DNA from: Laguncularia racemosa
Lineage: Eukaryota; Streptophyta; Magnoliopsida; Myrtales; Combretaceae
Reading direction: 5' to 3'
NCBI GenBank assembly: GCA_037954665.1
Contig: JBBMOL010000039.1
Location: 2,728,001 to 2,792,000, forward strand
Length of the DNA: 64,000 nucleotides
Below the pieces are notes generated by a model. That model ran no database searches and was not told the origin of the DNA. It was given only the letters and a program-made list of their open reading frames with translations. A program made the position numbers and the translations under genes. Positions 10,780 through 22,737 of this stretch are shown one piece after another (the first letter of the stretch is position 1; every line of letters starts with the position of its first letter).

Positions 10780-13442
10780 TACCCTCATGCATGTATCTGC
10801 CTATTCATATATTGACTTTGGACTTTATGCTTTTCTTGACGTCCAATGCTTGGAAATGTTAATTTTTTCAAAAGAGATATGAGATTTCTTTGATCTCTCG
10901 GGTTGCTTATCACCTACAAGTATATTATTCATAATGCATTGACTCGATCAAAGTTCGGCGATCTAGTCTGATCCCTAAAAATGATTTACCAAGTTGATTT
11001 GACTGGTTACCAACCATGACAAGTTTTATGGGTATTAACAATTTTGTCTGTTATTTTTCTTCAAGTGTGCTTCATAAGCAATGTTAAGAAATTATACGTT
11101 TCTTTTTTAGAAAAATTAGGGAATGTTTGCTTTACAAAAAAACATTTTCCAAACTTTTCTTTATAGTTATTATGATCAAGCTTAAGAATGGTCAAATATT
11201 ATTATTATAATAATCTTAAAATTTTACGGTTATTAGTGATTTTAAATGGTAAATCATGATATATGATAAAAGAAACATCTAGTATTCAGTAGTGATGATT
11301 AACCATGATAGAAAATATTAATGAAATACATAAACAAAAAATGATTTCTATTTTTTGAAAAATTAAATTATTTCCTCATTCTCCAAAAGCATTTCTTGGA
11401 ATACATTAACAAGAGGTTGGCTAGTCCTCTACCATCACTTGTTATTAAAACTATTAATATTAGCAATCTCCTAAAATTATTATGAAAACTTTCGATTTCT
11501 ATAAAGTTTTTATCATATTCAATGTTGCAAAAAGAGCAGAATATGTTTTCCGTGTAATAAAAACACCCTTAATGAATATCTAGAGATCACACTCTTTACA
11601 TCGCACCTTCTTCGCTATATTTGGCTTTAAATATTAGATACGACATTAAATGCTAACCATTAAGGAAAATTAAGAAAATTGGAACGAACGAAAGAATAGC
11701 TCATTTTGAGAGAATTGAGAGATTATCATGAGAAAATCTCACATGCTCAGAGCTATTTCCTAATAGTTTTGAACTGACCATTTTTGGCCAACTTCCTGTT
11801 ACATCACAATTATCGAGGAAAGAGGGATTTGAATTTTGTTTATCTGATTGGGAAATGATGATGATGTCACTAAGTTACAGGGTCTCAACTTTTACTTTCA
11901 ACTTTAATATTTTAAATTATTTTATTATGATTTCTTATTATATCACAGGTAGTCGTATTTTTACAACCTTCTATTTTTTTAATATTCTTCAATGGTGAGC
12001 AATCTGAATGCAGAGAAATGTTGTAAATGCCAACGTGATGATGAGATACTGGAATTTATAAATGGCGTTTTAGTCAAATTAAACATGTATCATTTTACTG
12101 AAAGAAAAGAAGCTTATTCTTGACTTTTAAGTTGATGATTCTGATGTAGGTTTAATCACTAAATTCAAAGATTTGATTACACTCTTGAGTAAAATATATG
12201 TTGCCGAAAGCATGGGCAATCCATTCTTGTGATGGGTACTAGGAATGATGGCCATATTTAAATTGAACTTACCTTGCTTTCATTGTGATAGTATCAGCCA
12301 GAAGCATTCCACGCCCACCCCCAACTTTCTGTATATACACCATTAAAGTAATTAATTTATTTTGGTAATGTCATTTCAACATCTATATAAACCTTAATTA
12401 AGTTTTCTGTGGTATGGTTGCATAGATGAACAAGGTGATTGTAATTTTTATGTCCTAATTTCAATTGAATCCAAATTGAATTTTCTTTCTTGTTTATTTA
12501 CCCTTGCCGTATAACTTGCATAAAACTGAAAGATTTAGATATAGGATTCGAACCAAATTAGCTATTTTCAGCAGAAAGCAATAGTTTAATTTATTCAATA
12601 ATAAAAACCAATAGCCCCAATCAACAAACCGTAATATTCTCTAACATGAGATTACATATACAAAACTAATTATCTAACCGACCTATAACGACGAAATTTT
12701 TTCCGTCCAACCAAAACTTAATGCAAATATTTAAAATTAGAGTGTAAATCACACTTTGCACATCTACGATTTCGCCCTTTATCATCTTGCATATCATTTT
12801 TTTTTTTTTACTTTGTATACTAGCATTTTATCTATATATGTCAGATTAATCGACAAACAAGTGATAAACTTCTAATCGATCCACAATAGAATAATATTAT
12901 ATATTATTTAATGAAATAATATAATAAAAATTAAATTACAAAATCCAAACAAAAAGATAAAATGATAAAAAAAAAATAAATCAAAGTAGCCCTTATTCGC
13001 AACCCCAAGGCTAGGGCTAGCCACTCCTTGGCCTTGGAATGATCGGCATTAGGTTTCAACATAGAAGGTTGTGCAACCTACCCTATAGTGATGGGTGGTC
13101 ACCAACTCTATTATAAGGATGACAATACTATTCAAGTAAAAAGGAAAAAAAAAACATCTAAAAAGTCTGTTGGATCATAATGATGGGGTGTGGCCCAATT
13201 ATGACAAACCAGGTTTTTTCTTCAAATTCATTAATTTATTTATTTGGGGTGAGGGTTAGGGGTGCGGTAGGTGTGATGGCCTTAGGTGGGTTGCAACTCA
13301 ATAATACATTTAGGGTTTTACTTGTTGCCCCTAACATTGGGATGAGTGGTAAGGGCCGCTTTGATTTTTTGCCCTACCATTTACTTATTTTTAATCATAT
13401 ATATTTGATAATATTGTTTTATCAGTTTAATTATATTGGGCT
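10780..13442. other. Intergenic AT-rich DNA, no gene seen
   Basis: Upstream region of the SAUR gene. There are no long open frames and no repeat partners elsewhere in the window. The 110-codon plus-strand frame at 13180-13512 runs into the LTR at 13443 and has no family features, so it is not called a gene. Confidence 0.5.
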
Positions 13443-14807
13443 TGTCGAGTCTAATTTTTTATTTTCCATTCCTAATCTGATCTATACTAGACCCTATACT
13501 CATCTAATGTAGACCCTCGACTTGAGTTAGGAATTTCGTTTTATTTTGGAGTCGCCACCCAACTGTGGTTGGGAAAAATTGAATTAGGACTAATTGAGCA
13601 GATTAACCCTAATTTGGACCACTAGTCAGCGTGATTTCCTCTTTTCGTTTTTGTGAAAGGAGGAAAGGAAAAACTAGAATTTCTGGATTCTAAGGCTAAC
13701 CTATTAAAACCCTAAGGTTACCACCCTATTTTCCTAAATCTAAACCTTATCCAAAATGTCTTTTATTTTTTTTTTGTCTTTTCATTGTGTTTTTGAATAA
13801 TTTATTTTAAGAAAATGATTTTTATTCTTTTTAGGGTTGCCCCAAATGGGTGCCTACGTACCTGCTATTCAGGATCAAACGTACCGTAGTTCGCTTTTCC
13901 TAAAAAATTTTAATGTGTTGGTGATTTTTAATTATGAAATTTCTTTTGATTTATGTTTTTATCATTTTAGTATTTTTTTTCTAAAAATCTAAGCCTAAAC
14001 TTGATCATTTGATTTTTTTTTAAAAAAATAATTGTTTTAGAAAGAAAAAAAATCAATTTTGGATTTATTTTAGAAAATGATTTTTCTAAGTGATAAAAAT
14101 TTCATTTCTCTATTTTTCGACCCATTTCTAATATTATATTTTTTTATTGATTTTTATTAATTTTTATTAATTTTTATAATTTTTATTATTTTTATAATTT
14201 TTCTTAATTTTTATTGAAAAATTTTCTCCTATATTATTTATCTATCCTATTCTAAAATCTAAATTATTATTATTTTTTTCTAATATTTTTTAATCATTTT
14301 CTTTATATATTTTCACATTTTTATTATTTATTATTATAATTATTTATTCTTATTATTATTCATCCTAAATTAATTCCTAAAAAAAACTAATCTAAATTTT
14401 AATATTTTTTCTATTTTTGAATTATTCATAACAAATAAATAACTATAGAAATTTGAAAAATATATAAAATAACTAAATAACTAAATAAGAAATAAATAAA
14501 AAATCGAAAAATCCGACTTACCTAGATCTGGGTCGATACGCGGGTCGGGTCGATCGCGCACGGTGGCTAGGAGTGCTCGTTGACGGCGTTTCGGCGACTT
14601 TCTATGGCTTTTAAAGGCGGCTTTCGAGCTTTTAAGGGATAGGGATCCTGACCGTGGCGATGGTTTTCCTCAAGATCGCCTCTAGGTGGTGGTTTCGAGC
14701 TCGATCGGCGGTTGCAGGTTGAAGAATTCCGGCGAGGTTTCGATTCTCTCTCTTTTCTCTCTTTTTCTCACTTTTGATCTGTGCCCATGCTTGCTGCCTT
14801 CATCCTC

Positions 14808-14815
14808 TATTTATA
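14808..14815 (-). promoter_or_regulatory. TATA box in the 3' LTR
   Basis: TATAAATA on the minus strand, in the same context as 22333-22340 of the 5' LTR. Confidence 0.55.
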
Positions 14816-15138
14816 GCCGCAAGGAATCGAGCTGGATAAGCTCGGATTTCCTCCGATTGAAGCAAATCGGATTTGTGGTTAAAACCTCCCTTCGATTTGT
14901 GCAAATCCATCAATTCGTTGCGATTTGATTCTAATTGAATGATGTTTATTTCTATTTCAGTTGAAGGTTTGTGCAAAAAATCGAATCAAAACGACTAAAA
15001 TTCAATTTTTCCTCCTCGCCGACGATCTTGGACGAAGGTTGAAGATGATCACGTGCCGCGCCCGCTCCAGCCAATCAGCTGCTGACACGTGTCCCAAGCG
15101 ATAAAGAAAAATTGAAAAACGCGGATTCTGCCTCCCCC

Positions 15139-15205
15139 GCGTTTCGAACCCATGACCTGACCCTCTCCCGTGCGCCTTAGGCCATGGTCCGGACCAACTA
15201 GGCTA
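15139..15205 (-). other. tRNA-like A and B boxes inside the 3' LTR
   Basis: On the minus strand an A-box-like TAGCCTAGTTGG (15194-15205) precedes a B-box-like GGGTTCGAAACGC (15139-15151) by 42 bases. The A box fits TRGCNNARYNGG apart from its last part-degenerate positions. The B box fits most of GGTTCRANYCC. The block lacks a cloverleaf, so it is not a tRNA gene. It may be the head of an old tRNA-derived SINE captured by the LTR. Confidence 0.4.
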
Positions 15206-15488
15206 GCCCACTTACTCGATTTTTTTATTTTCGCAATTTGCATATATGCAATGCGATTTTTTTTATTTTTTTTGTATTTTTTTTAAATTTCAAAAATTTG
15301 TAAAAATTATATAATCCTTTTTATTTCCATTTCTGCAATTATTGTCCAAAATTGACATATTTTTTCCTATTATTTATTTATTGAATATTTTTCCTATTTT
15401 TGCCAAATTAGAGAAAAAATAGAAAAAATTGGTAATTGTTTATTGTTGATTATTATTGACCATTAAGAGCAAAAATGGGGTGTTTACA

Positions 15489-15502
15489 GCTGCCCCTCTT
15501 TG
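15489..15502 (-). other. Polypurine tract
   Basis: The minus strand reads AAAGAGGGGCAGC directly before the LTR start TGTAAACA. It is the expected plus-strand primer and fixes the minus orientation of the element. Confidence 0.8.
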
Positions 15503-15659
15503 TAGTAAAGTTTGCAAAACTTAACTACAAAGACAAGAAAGACGCCATTTTTGGCTTTTTGACTGAATGGATAATGCCTTGGTTTAGTTGGTTATTTGGA
15601 ATTAGGTCTCTAGTAGGAAAATGCTCCATGAGCTAATAATCCCATGAGTATTTTCTGAT

Positions 15660-16740
15660 GGTTAGCATTGCTTAGGAAATGGTCTTAAACAACCTAGCAA
15701 TCTGGAGTAATGTATCATCCCAAAAAGTGCTATATGGGTTGACTAATTGGCGATAGGAAACATCTTGAGGATTGTTTGGGAGTATGTAATTGTAAGTGGA
15801 ATAGCTAATGATAGGAAGCGTCTTATCGGACTAGCAACCTTGAAGAAAAGATTGTCTCAAGAAGTGCTCTTATGAGCCGGCAACCTGTCAACAAAAGCGT
15901 CTAACTAGACTAGCGACTATTTGAAGAGAAATACCACCGAAGAGTGCTCTTATGAGCAGACTAATCGATTATTGACAATTTGAAAAAGTGCTCCTATGAG
16001 CTGACTAATTGATATATTCGAAAAGTGCTCTTTTGAGCTAACTAATCGATGGATTTGAAAGTGCTCTTTTGAGCTGACTGATAGATTTGAAAAGTGCTCC
16101 CATGAGCTAACTAATCGATAGCTTCAAAAAGTGCTCCTGTGAGCTAACTTAAAGAAAGGGTGTCTAGGAAAGTACCCCCTTTTCGGGCTAACTAACCTAT
16201 AGCAAGAGGACATGCCTTAGAAGGTGCCCCTATAGGCTGACATTTTGAAGGGATGTTTAGACAAGTGCCTTATTGTGGGCTGACTAATCTATGGTGGGAA
16301 GCGTCTTCTTAGACTTACGACCCTGGGGGAGAAACGTTTCGAAAGGTACTCCTACAAGTTGACCTTGAGAAGAGATATTTAGGGAAGTGCCCCATTGTGG
16401 GCTAACTAACCTATGGTGGGAAGCGTCTTCTTAGACTCGCGACCCTGGGGAGGAAATGTTTCGAAAGGTACCCCTACAGGTTGACCTTAAGAAGAGATAT
16501 TTAGGGAAGTGCCCCATTGTGGGCTGACTAACCTATACAGGGAGAAACGTCTCAAAAAGTGCCCTTATGGGCTAACCCTAAGAGAGAATGTTTAGGGAAG
16601 TGCCCTAATGTGGGCTGACTAACTCATGGTAGGAAGACATGTCTCGAAAGGTGCCCCAATGTGCTGACCCTATGAAGAGGTATTCAAGGAAGTGCCATAT
16701 TGTGGGCTGACTAACCTATGCTTTTGAAAATGCTTCTACT
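15660..16740. repeat. Tandem-repeat array downstream of pol
   Basis: Diverged units built around GTGCTCYTATGAGCTGACTAA and the related GTGCCCCATTGTGGGCTGACTAA. The first part (about 15850-16150) has roughly 35-45-base units. The second (about 16160-16740) has higher-order units: two of about 123 bases, which also carry GGTGGGAAGCGTCTTCTTAG, then two of about 90. It lies between integrase and the 3' LTR, the region known to be hypervariable and repeat-forming in Tat/Ogre elements. Confidence 0.85.
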
Positions 16741-17222
16741 GAATGAGTTAAATGATTTGATAAGAGATGTTTTATGATATGTGGATGATAGTTATTTGTT
16801 CTAATATGCTTACCAACTTATCGCGGATAGCAACCAAACAACCGAACCTTCGTGCTGGTTTGCTCCTGCTTCGCTTACTCTTGCTTTAACACAGGGTTGA
16901 AGATCTTGATGCGCTTCCTTTCTTATGCGTATGGCTCTTTTGACGGTAGTGCTATCCTACTAATGCACCGGGTTTTAATGCTCAAAAGTAGGTAGAATTA
17001 TATCACAAAATTTATTGAGATTCATTATCATTTCAATGTTTATCATTCATTGGTTAAGTGATGGGTAATGTGTTTAGGAATGTTTATTTTAATGAGAATT
17101 CATTGGAATTATCGACCATTTAGAGAAATTAACTTTGCTTGTAAAAAATGAAGACTAGACTCAATGAAATTTGTATTGAATATTAGCATTCATAAACATT
17201 GGCAAAATTTCAATTCCTTGGC
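16741..17222 (-). other. Rest of the 3' untranslated region of the Tat/Ogre element
   Basis: Between the tandem array and the end of integrase. No coding potential and no repeat unit continues into it. Confidence 0.6.
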
Positions 17223-18060
17223 TTAAGGATAGTATATCTTAACAGCATCCGCATTAATGGGATCTCTCAATTCTGGACCGTCCATTTGAGTCAATATCAG
17301 AGCACCTCCTGATAATATCTTCTTCACCACATATGGACCCTCATAGTTTGGGGTAAATTTCCCTTTGGAATCTTGGGCATTCGGGAGAACTTTCCTTAGC
17401 ACCAAATCCCCTTCTTTGAAGTATCGATGCCTTATTTTCTTGTTAAATGCTCGGACCATCCTCTGTTGGTAACACTGGCCGTGACATAATGCAATGAGTC
17501 TTTTTTCATCAATCAGATTCAGCTGATTAAGTCTCTTCTTCACCCAGTCTGATTCAGTTAACTACGTTTCTAATAGAATTCTGAATGATGGTATTTCGAC
17601 CTCGACTGGCAAGAATGCCTTAGTACCATATACCAATGAATATGGGGTAGCTCCAGTAGATGTTCTAATTGAGGTCCTGTAAGCCATGAGAGCAAATGGT
17701 AACATCTCATACCAATCTTTGTAAGTGATTGTCATTTTTTCGATGATCTTTTTGATATTCTTATTAGCTGCTTCTACTGCCTCGTTCATCTGAGGTCGGT
17801 AGGGAGTTGAATTTCTATGGTTTATGTGGAATTGTTGACATAAACCTGTCATCGATTTGTTGTTAAGATTGGTACCGTTGTCGGTGATGATTGACTCAGG
17901 AACTTCATATTGAGCTATTATGTCCCTCTTCAAGAATTGGACTATTACCCTTTGGTGACATTGGTATATGATGAAGCTTCTACCCACTTAGTGAAGTAAT
18001 CAATGGCTACTAATATGAACCTGTAGCCATTGGATGCTATCGAAGTGATTGGGCCGATTA
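17223..18060 (-). pseudogene. Integrase of the Tat/Ogre element, 5' part truncated
   Basis: The minus-strand core at 17562-18060 begins at an IDIIGPI block, then RFLKRDIIAQYEVPESIITD, NGTNLN and TPYRPQMNEAVEAANK, and a MLPFALMAYRTS..TSTGATPY segment. This matches the retroviral integrase core, including the D of TDNG and the E of EAANK. After one TAG at 17562-17564 the same frame continues through the C-terminal part at 17223-17543, ending in FTPNYEGPYVVKKIL. The HHCC zinc domain and all RT/RNase H upstream are missing. The 18000-18060 segment is out of frame with the core by a small indel. Confidence 0.85.
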
Positions 18061-18069
18061 TGTCGATTC

Positions 18070-18880
18070 CCCATTAAATAGGTCCCGATCTTGAGGTTTT
18101 TAGGTTTCTCAACGCTTCCTAGATTTATTGTCTCCACTGGCTCATCGATTGAAATTCCACTTTGTTCATGTTTTTGCCAATTTTCTTGTATTATTTTATG
18201 GTTAAGGACATCGCCTCCAACGGCTGACCCAGCAGTGTTTAAAATGATATCAGTGTTTTCATTTCTTACTTGCACGAAATGTCCCTGACGTACGATGGTA
18301 GGAAATCTAGTGCTATCAATAGGATAATAGAACCAATTATTGAGAGCTGGATGTTGTTTGGACGTGCGAGGGGTTGGGCTCCCGTTGCTGACGTCATTTT
18401 CACTTATCCTTGGCTCTTGAAGGGTAGTTGCTTGTTTGAATGATTGTTGGAGGGGTGGAATGCGCATCTGGGTGTGGCTTGGCTTCTCTTTCTTCCTGCC
18501 TCTGACACCTTTGGCTTGTGCTTCTTCTTGGGCTGTAGGAACGTACCCTAGTCCAAACATCCCTTGCTGTCCCTCCTTAAATTGATGGCTCTCCTTGCTA
18601 GTTACCATGTTTACCTCATTGAATGTTTAGAGACCAAAGTCCTCGAAACCGTCTTCCCTGATGTAGGGTATGGCAGTCTCTTTATAGATGGCATAATCAC
18701 TGTTTGCCATTTTGGTCTTTGAGCGAGTGCAGATTGGGCTCCTTGGAGGGTTTGGTTGTTTGGGAGCTATCTTTGATACCTGGTTCGCATTTTTTCTTAG
18801 TATGATATATACATGAAAATGTGATGCATATGTCACACGGGTGCTAAAATAAAGGGGCCAACAATTGATTGATGACATAA
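18070..18880 (-). pseudogene. Pre-RT pol scraps of the Tat/Ogre element
   Basis: An open frame at 18000-18608 reads GMFGLGYVPTAQEE early and ETINLGSVEKPKNLKI late. The second motif is typical of the linker just before reverse transcriptase in Tat/Ogre pol. It then runs directly into the integrase, so the junction near 18075-18085 marks deletion of RT and RNase H. The piece at 18627-18878 (SPICTRSKTKMAN) is probably a gag or gag-pro edge. No protease active site is visible. Confidence 0.6.
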
Positions 18881-18957
18881 TACTGAAAATTTATTTTTAT
18901 TAATACTGGAAACTTGGAGTTCAATACTTGAAAAAAATGAAAAAGTACAAAAGATTT

Positions 18958-20482
18958 ATTTTCTAATTCTCTTGGTCTTCTGCTGCGTAGACTCTGATTT
19001 CCCATTGATGATAACTTCCAATTCCTTGACTCTGGCTTGGGTCTTTTCCAGCTGAGCTTCTAAGGCTTTGTTTCTTTGATCGGATTCCTTGAATTGGCCT
19101 TTCCAGATATCCTTTTTATAATCTGCAGCCTCAAAATATACTTCCATTCAGGCTCTAACCTGCTCTAGGTAGATTTCCAGTTTTGGGTTTACCCTGTTTG
19201 GCTTAGGTTAGGTGACATCTGGGACCCGGCATGCTCTTTCCCTTGTTTGATATAGCTGGTGGATCACAAACTCCCTGGTGGCTCGATGTTTGCCTACTTC
19301 GCCATCCAGCTCTCCGAGGTCTACATTCGAGCTCTCGATTCAGGCTTTCAAAAGTACTTTGACCTCTACTAGCTTAGCAAATTTCTCAACTACTAATAAA
19401 TTCGGATCTTGGTACTCAAATGTGACTATTTCCAGCTAGGGCCGATAAACTATGTCTTGAATGCTACCAAACTGGCAGACCATTAAGTTGAGATGATAAC
19501 CTATACATCCACTGATACCAATTAGAGGCACAACTTGAAAGTTACTGCAAGTTAAGATAACTTTGTTGCAGCAACTTCATCTGGCTATCCACAATATGTC
19601 GTCAGCACTGAAACTTTTAAGCACTTCTACCCAACTATGGCTGGTAAGGTCGTCGGGCAGCTTTATCTTCTCTATGCATGAGTCCACAAGATCCACTTGT
19701 TGAGCCAAGGTTTTCCGAACCATGTTCAGCCCAAAACACTTGAGGTGGCTTACAAACCATATCAGGATAAGGTTGATATTTGAGTGGAGGATCTTGTGGC
19801 CCTTTTTCTTGACGAAGTTTAAGTTCCGAATCTATTCAGCCAATAGAGCCGGGATGTAAGATTTTCCTTCCAAGAATTGGGTCACCAGTTCTGCGACTTG
19901 GTAGTGGACATAGAAAGTTCCAGTGGGGAAGAGTATGGTGGCGAAGGCTGTCAAGATGAAAGCATTCACCCTTCTTTGTCTATAACTCTTAGGGTCCCTA
20001 CACAATATGTCTTTCCTGTCTCCATTATCTTCTCGGGCGATGAACCAGGCTTCCAACTTATCCATCTGTATGCAGTATCCATTACAGTCTACTAGGACCT
20101 TGTTAATTGCTGTTTTGCAAATACCCAGGAGTTTGCTGAAGATATCGGCTGGCCCGACCTCAAGATCTGGTACATACACCTCGTTGGTTAGTGCTGGAGC
20201 CTGTAGAAGTTGGATGTACTCTTCCAGGGTAGGAGTAATCTCATGTGGCCCAATGAAGAAAGCTGCGAGCTCTATTTCCCATAGATGGAGCATGGCCCAT
20301 ACCAAGAGTAAGTTCATCTCCATCTTCAATAATGAGAGAATGGGCCCTATTTTCTACTGAATGAAGGCCTGCTCCTTTGGGTTATACAGGGTGAACCAGT
20401 GGTCCAGTACCAATTTTGGGTCTAGAGGTTTGAAAACTCGGATCTCTTTGCGGAGGAGGCGGTCAATTGTGGAACTAGCCAT
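18958..20482 (-). pseudogene. ORF1 of the Tat/Ogre element, DUF7745-like protein
   Basis: Starts at an ATG at 20482 (MASSTIDRLLRKEIRVFKPL) and stays mostly in one frame for about 508 codons, with several stops, the first near 20355. The middle has ITPTLEEYIQLLQAP, followed by KLEAWFIARED and VNAFILTAFATILFP, and later VVPLIGISGCIGYHLNLMV. These are the blocks of the DUF7745 family found in plant TE ORFs and related in layout to plant mobile domains. The last 63 codons (18956-19147) form a coiled coil rich in E, K and Q. Function is unknown. Its position just inside the 5' LTR matches the extra ORF1 known in Tat/Ogre elements. Confidence 0.75.
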
Positions 20483-20973
20483 CTATTACAACAGAAATTT
20501 CTAATTACAACAAGAACTATGTTACAATGAGAGTATTACAGGGAAATGTATCTAAACTCCATGAACATAATAAAAGTATTACATCATCAATCAGTTGTCA
20601 ACCCATGATGTCATGTATGCAAATAGGTAGGTTCTAATAGGTTCCCAAGCTTTATGGCCTTCCGCATTCTCGGAGAAATGGATCTCAAGCCATATCGAAG
20701 CATTGGGCGGGGTAGCCTAATTAGTCCCGAACGGTGATCATATCACTTCGCCCGAAACCTACACAATGGCCCCCATCTTAGGGTCCTAAGGTGGCCCGGG
20801 TTTGACCGTATCTACTCACACAATTATATGCATGTAGACTCAATAACAAAAGTAAATAACTGATCCTAAATCTAGTTAAATCCCTGAAAGGTTAGCAATA
20901 GTATAACAAGCCAAAAAGACATTCATTGAAAAAGTGATTTGAGGAGATTCAGATGGCTAGCCTACTAGAGAGG
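20483..20973 (-). other. Leader between primer site and ORF1
   Basis: About 490 bases with no coding potential, as expected for an untranslated leader. It is more GC-rich at 20640-20820 than the surrounding DNA. Confidence 0.55.
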
Positions 20974-20992
20974 GTCCTTAGCGGAGTCGCCA
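20974..20992 (-). other. Primer binding site, tRNA-Arg-like
   Basis: TGGCGACTCCGCTAAGGAC on the minus strand, three bases inside the 5' LTR. Ogre elements are known for a tRNA-Arg primer and this has that form. I recall the family pattern rather than comparing it with a tRNA set. Confidence 0.75.
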
Positions 20993-22332
20993 TCCTGTCG
21001 AGTCTAATTTTTGATTTCCCATTCCTAATCTGATCTATACTAGACCCTATGCTCATCCAATGTAGACCTTCGAATTGAGTTAGGAATTTCGTTTTATTTT
21101 GGAGTCGCCACTCAACTATGGTTGGGAAAAATTGAATTAGGACTAATTGAGCAAATTAACCCTAATTTGGACCACTAGTCAGCGTGATTTCCTCTTTTCG
21201 TTTTTTGTGAAAGGAGGAAAGGGAAAACTAGAATTTCTGGATTCGAAGGCGAACCTATTAAAACCCTAAGGTTACCACCCTATTCTCCTAAATCTAAACC
21301 TTATCCAAAATGTCTTTTATTTATTTTTGTTGTCTTTTCATTGTGTTTTTGAATAACTTATTCTAAGAAAATGATTTTTACTCTTTTTAGGGTTGCCCTA
21401 AATGGGTGCCTACGTACCTGCTATTCAGGATCAAACCTGTCGTAGTTTGCTTTTCTTGAAAAATTTTAATGTGTTGGTGATTTTTAATTATGGAATTTCT
21501 TTTGATTTACGTTTTTATCATTTTATATTTTTTTCTAAAAATCTAAGCCTAAACTTGATCATTTGATTTTTTTTAAAAAATAATTGTTTTAGAAAGAAAA
21601 AAAAAATCAATTTTGGATTTATTTTAGAAAATGATTTTTCTAAGTGATAAAAATTTCATTTCTCTATTTTTCAACCCATTTCTAATATTATAATTTTTTA
21701 TTGATTTTTATTAATTTTTTTATAATTTTTATTGAAAATTTTCTCCTATATTATTTATCTATCCTATTCTAAAATCTAAATTTTTATTATTTTTTCTAAT
21801 TTTTTATCATTTTCTTTATATATTTTCACATTTTTATTATTTATTATTATAATCATTTATTCTTATTATTATTCATCCTAAATTAATTCCTAAAAAAAAT
21901 AATCTAAATTCTAATATTTTTTCTATTTTTGAATTATTCATAACAAATAAATAACTATAGAAATTCGAAAAATATATAAAATAACTAAATAAATAAATAA
22001 GAAATAAATAAAAAATAAAAAAATCCGACTTACTTGGATCCGGGTCGGATTGGGTCGAAGCGGGTCGGGTCGGGTCGATTGGGCATGGTGGCTGGGAGTG
22101 CTCATTGACGGCATTCCAATAGCTTTCTATGGCATTTAAATGTGACTTTCGAGCTTTTAAGGGATAGGGATCCTGACCGTGGAGATGGTTTTCCTCAAGA
22201 TCGCTTCTAGGTGGTGGTTTCGAGCTCGATCGGCGGTCGCGGGTTGAAGAATTCCGGCGAGACTTCGATTCTCTCTCTTTTCTCTCTTTTTCTCACTTTT
22301 GATCCGTGCTCATGCTTGCTGCCTTCATCCTC

Positions 22333-22340
22333 TATTTATA
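22333..22340 (-). promoter_or_regulatory. TATA box of the 5' LTR promoter
   Basis: TATAAATA on the minus strand. As this is the upstream LTR, it is the likely promoter of the element's own transcript. Confidence 0.55.
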
Positions 22341-22670
22341 GCTGCGAGGAATCGACCTGAATAAGCTCGGATTTCCTTCGATTGAAGCAAATCGAATTTG
22401 CGGTTAAAACCTCCCTCTGATTTGTGCAAATCCATCAATTCGTTGCGATTTGATTCTAATTGGATGATGTTTATCTTATTTTAGTTGAAGATTTGTGCAA
22501 AAAATCAAATCAAAACGGCCGAAATTCGATTTTTCCTCCTCGCCGGCGATCTCGGATGAAGGTTGAAGATGATCACGCACCCGGCGCGTGCGTCCGCTCC
22601 AGCCAATCAGCTGCTGACACGTATCCCAGGTGATAAAGAAAAATTGCAAAACGCGGATTCTGCCTCCCCT

Positions 22671-22737
22671 GCGTTTCGAACCCATGACCTGACCCTCTCC
22701 CGCGTGCCTTAGGCCATGGTCCGGACCAGCTGGGCTA
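22671..22737 (-). other. tRNA-like A and B boxes inside the 5' LTR
   Basis: TAGCCCAGCTGG (22726-22737) is a perfect match to the Pol III A-box consensus TRGCNNARYNGG. GGGTTCGAAACGC (22671-22683) matches most of the B box, 42 bases downstream. The block is conserved between the two LTRs while nearby bases differ. Confidence 0.45.

Larger units (their letters stand above)
13443..15488 (-). repeat. 3' LTR of the Tat/Ogre element
   Basis: Pairs with 20996-23020 over its whole length with scattered substitutions and small indels. On the minus strand it runs TGTAAACACC to CTCGACA, giving the usual TG...CA ends. It holds a TATA box (14808-14815) and a tRNA-like A/B-box block (15139-15205). Two CACGTG G-boxes near 15050 and 15087 are changed in the other LTR. 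Confidence 0.9.

Noticed and set aside
12000..12125. Short frame starting MVSNLNAEKCCKCQRDD
   Set aside because: Single short run, no family and no gene structure around it.
13180..13512. 110-codon plus-strand frame
   Set aside because: Runs across the LTR boundary at 13443 and has no domain.
15049..15243. 64-codon frame in the 3' LTR, 103-codon frame at 22476-22787 in the 5' LTR
   Set aside because: They lie over the tRNA-like block and leader of the LTR, contain differing frames between copies and have no family. Treated as shadows of the GC-rich LTR part.
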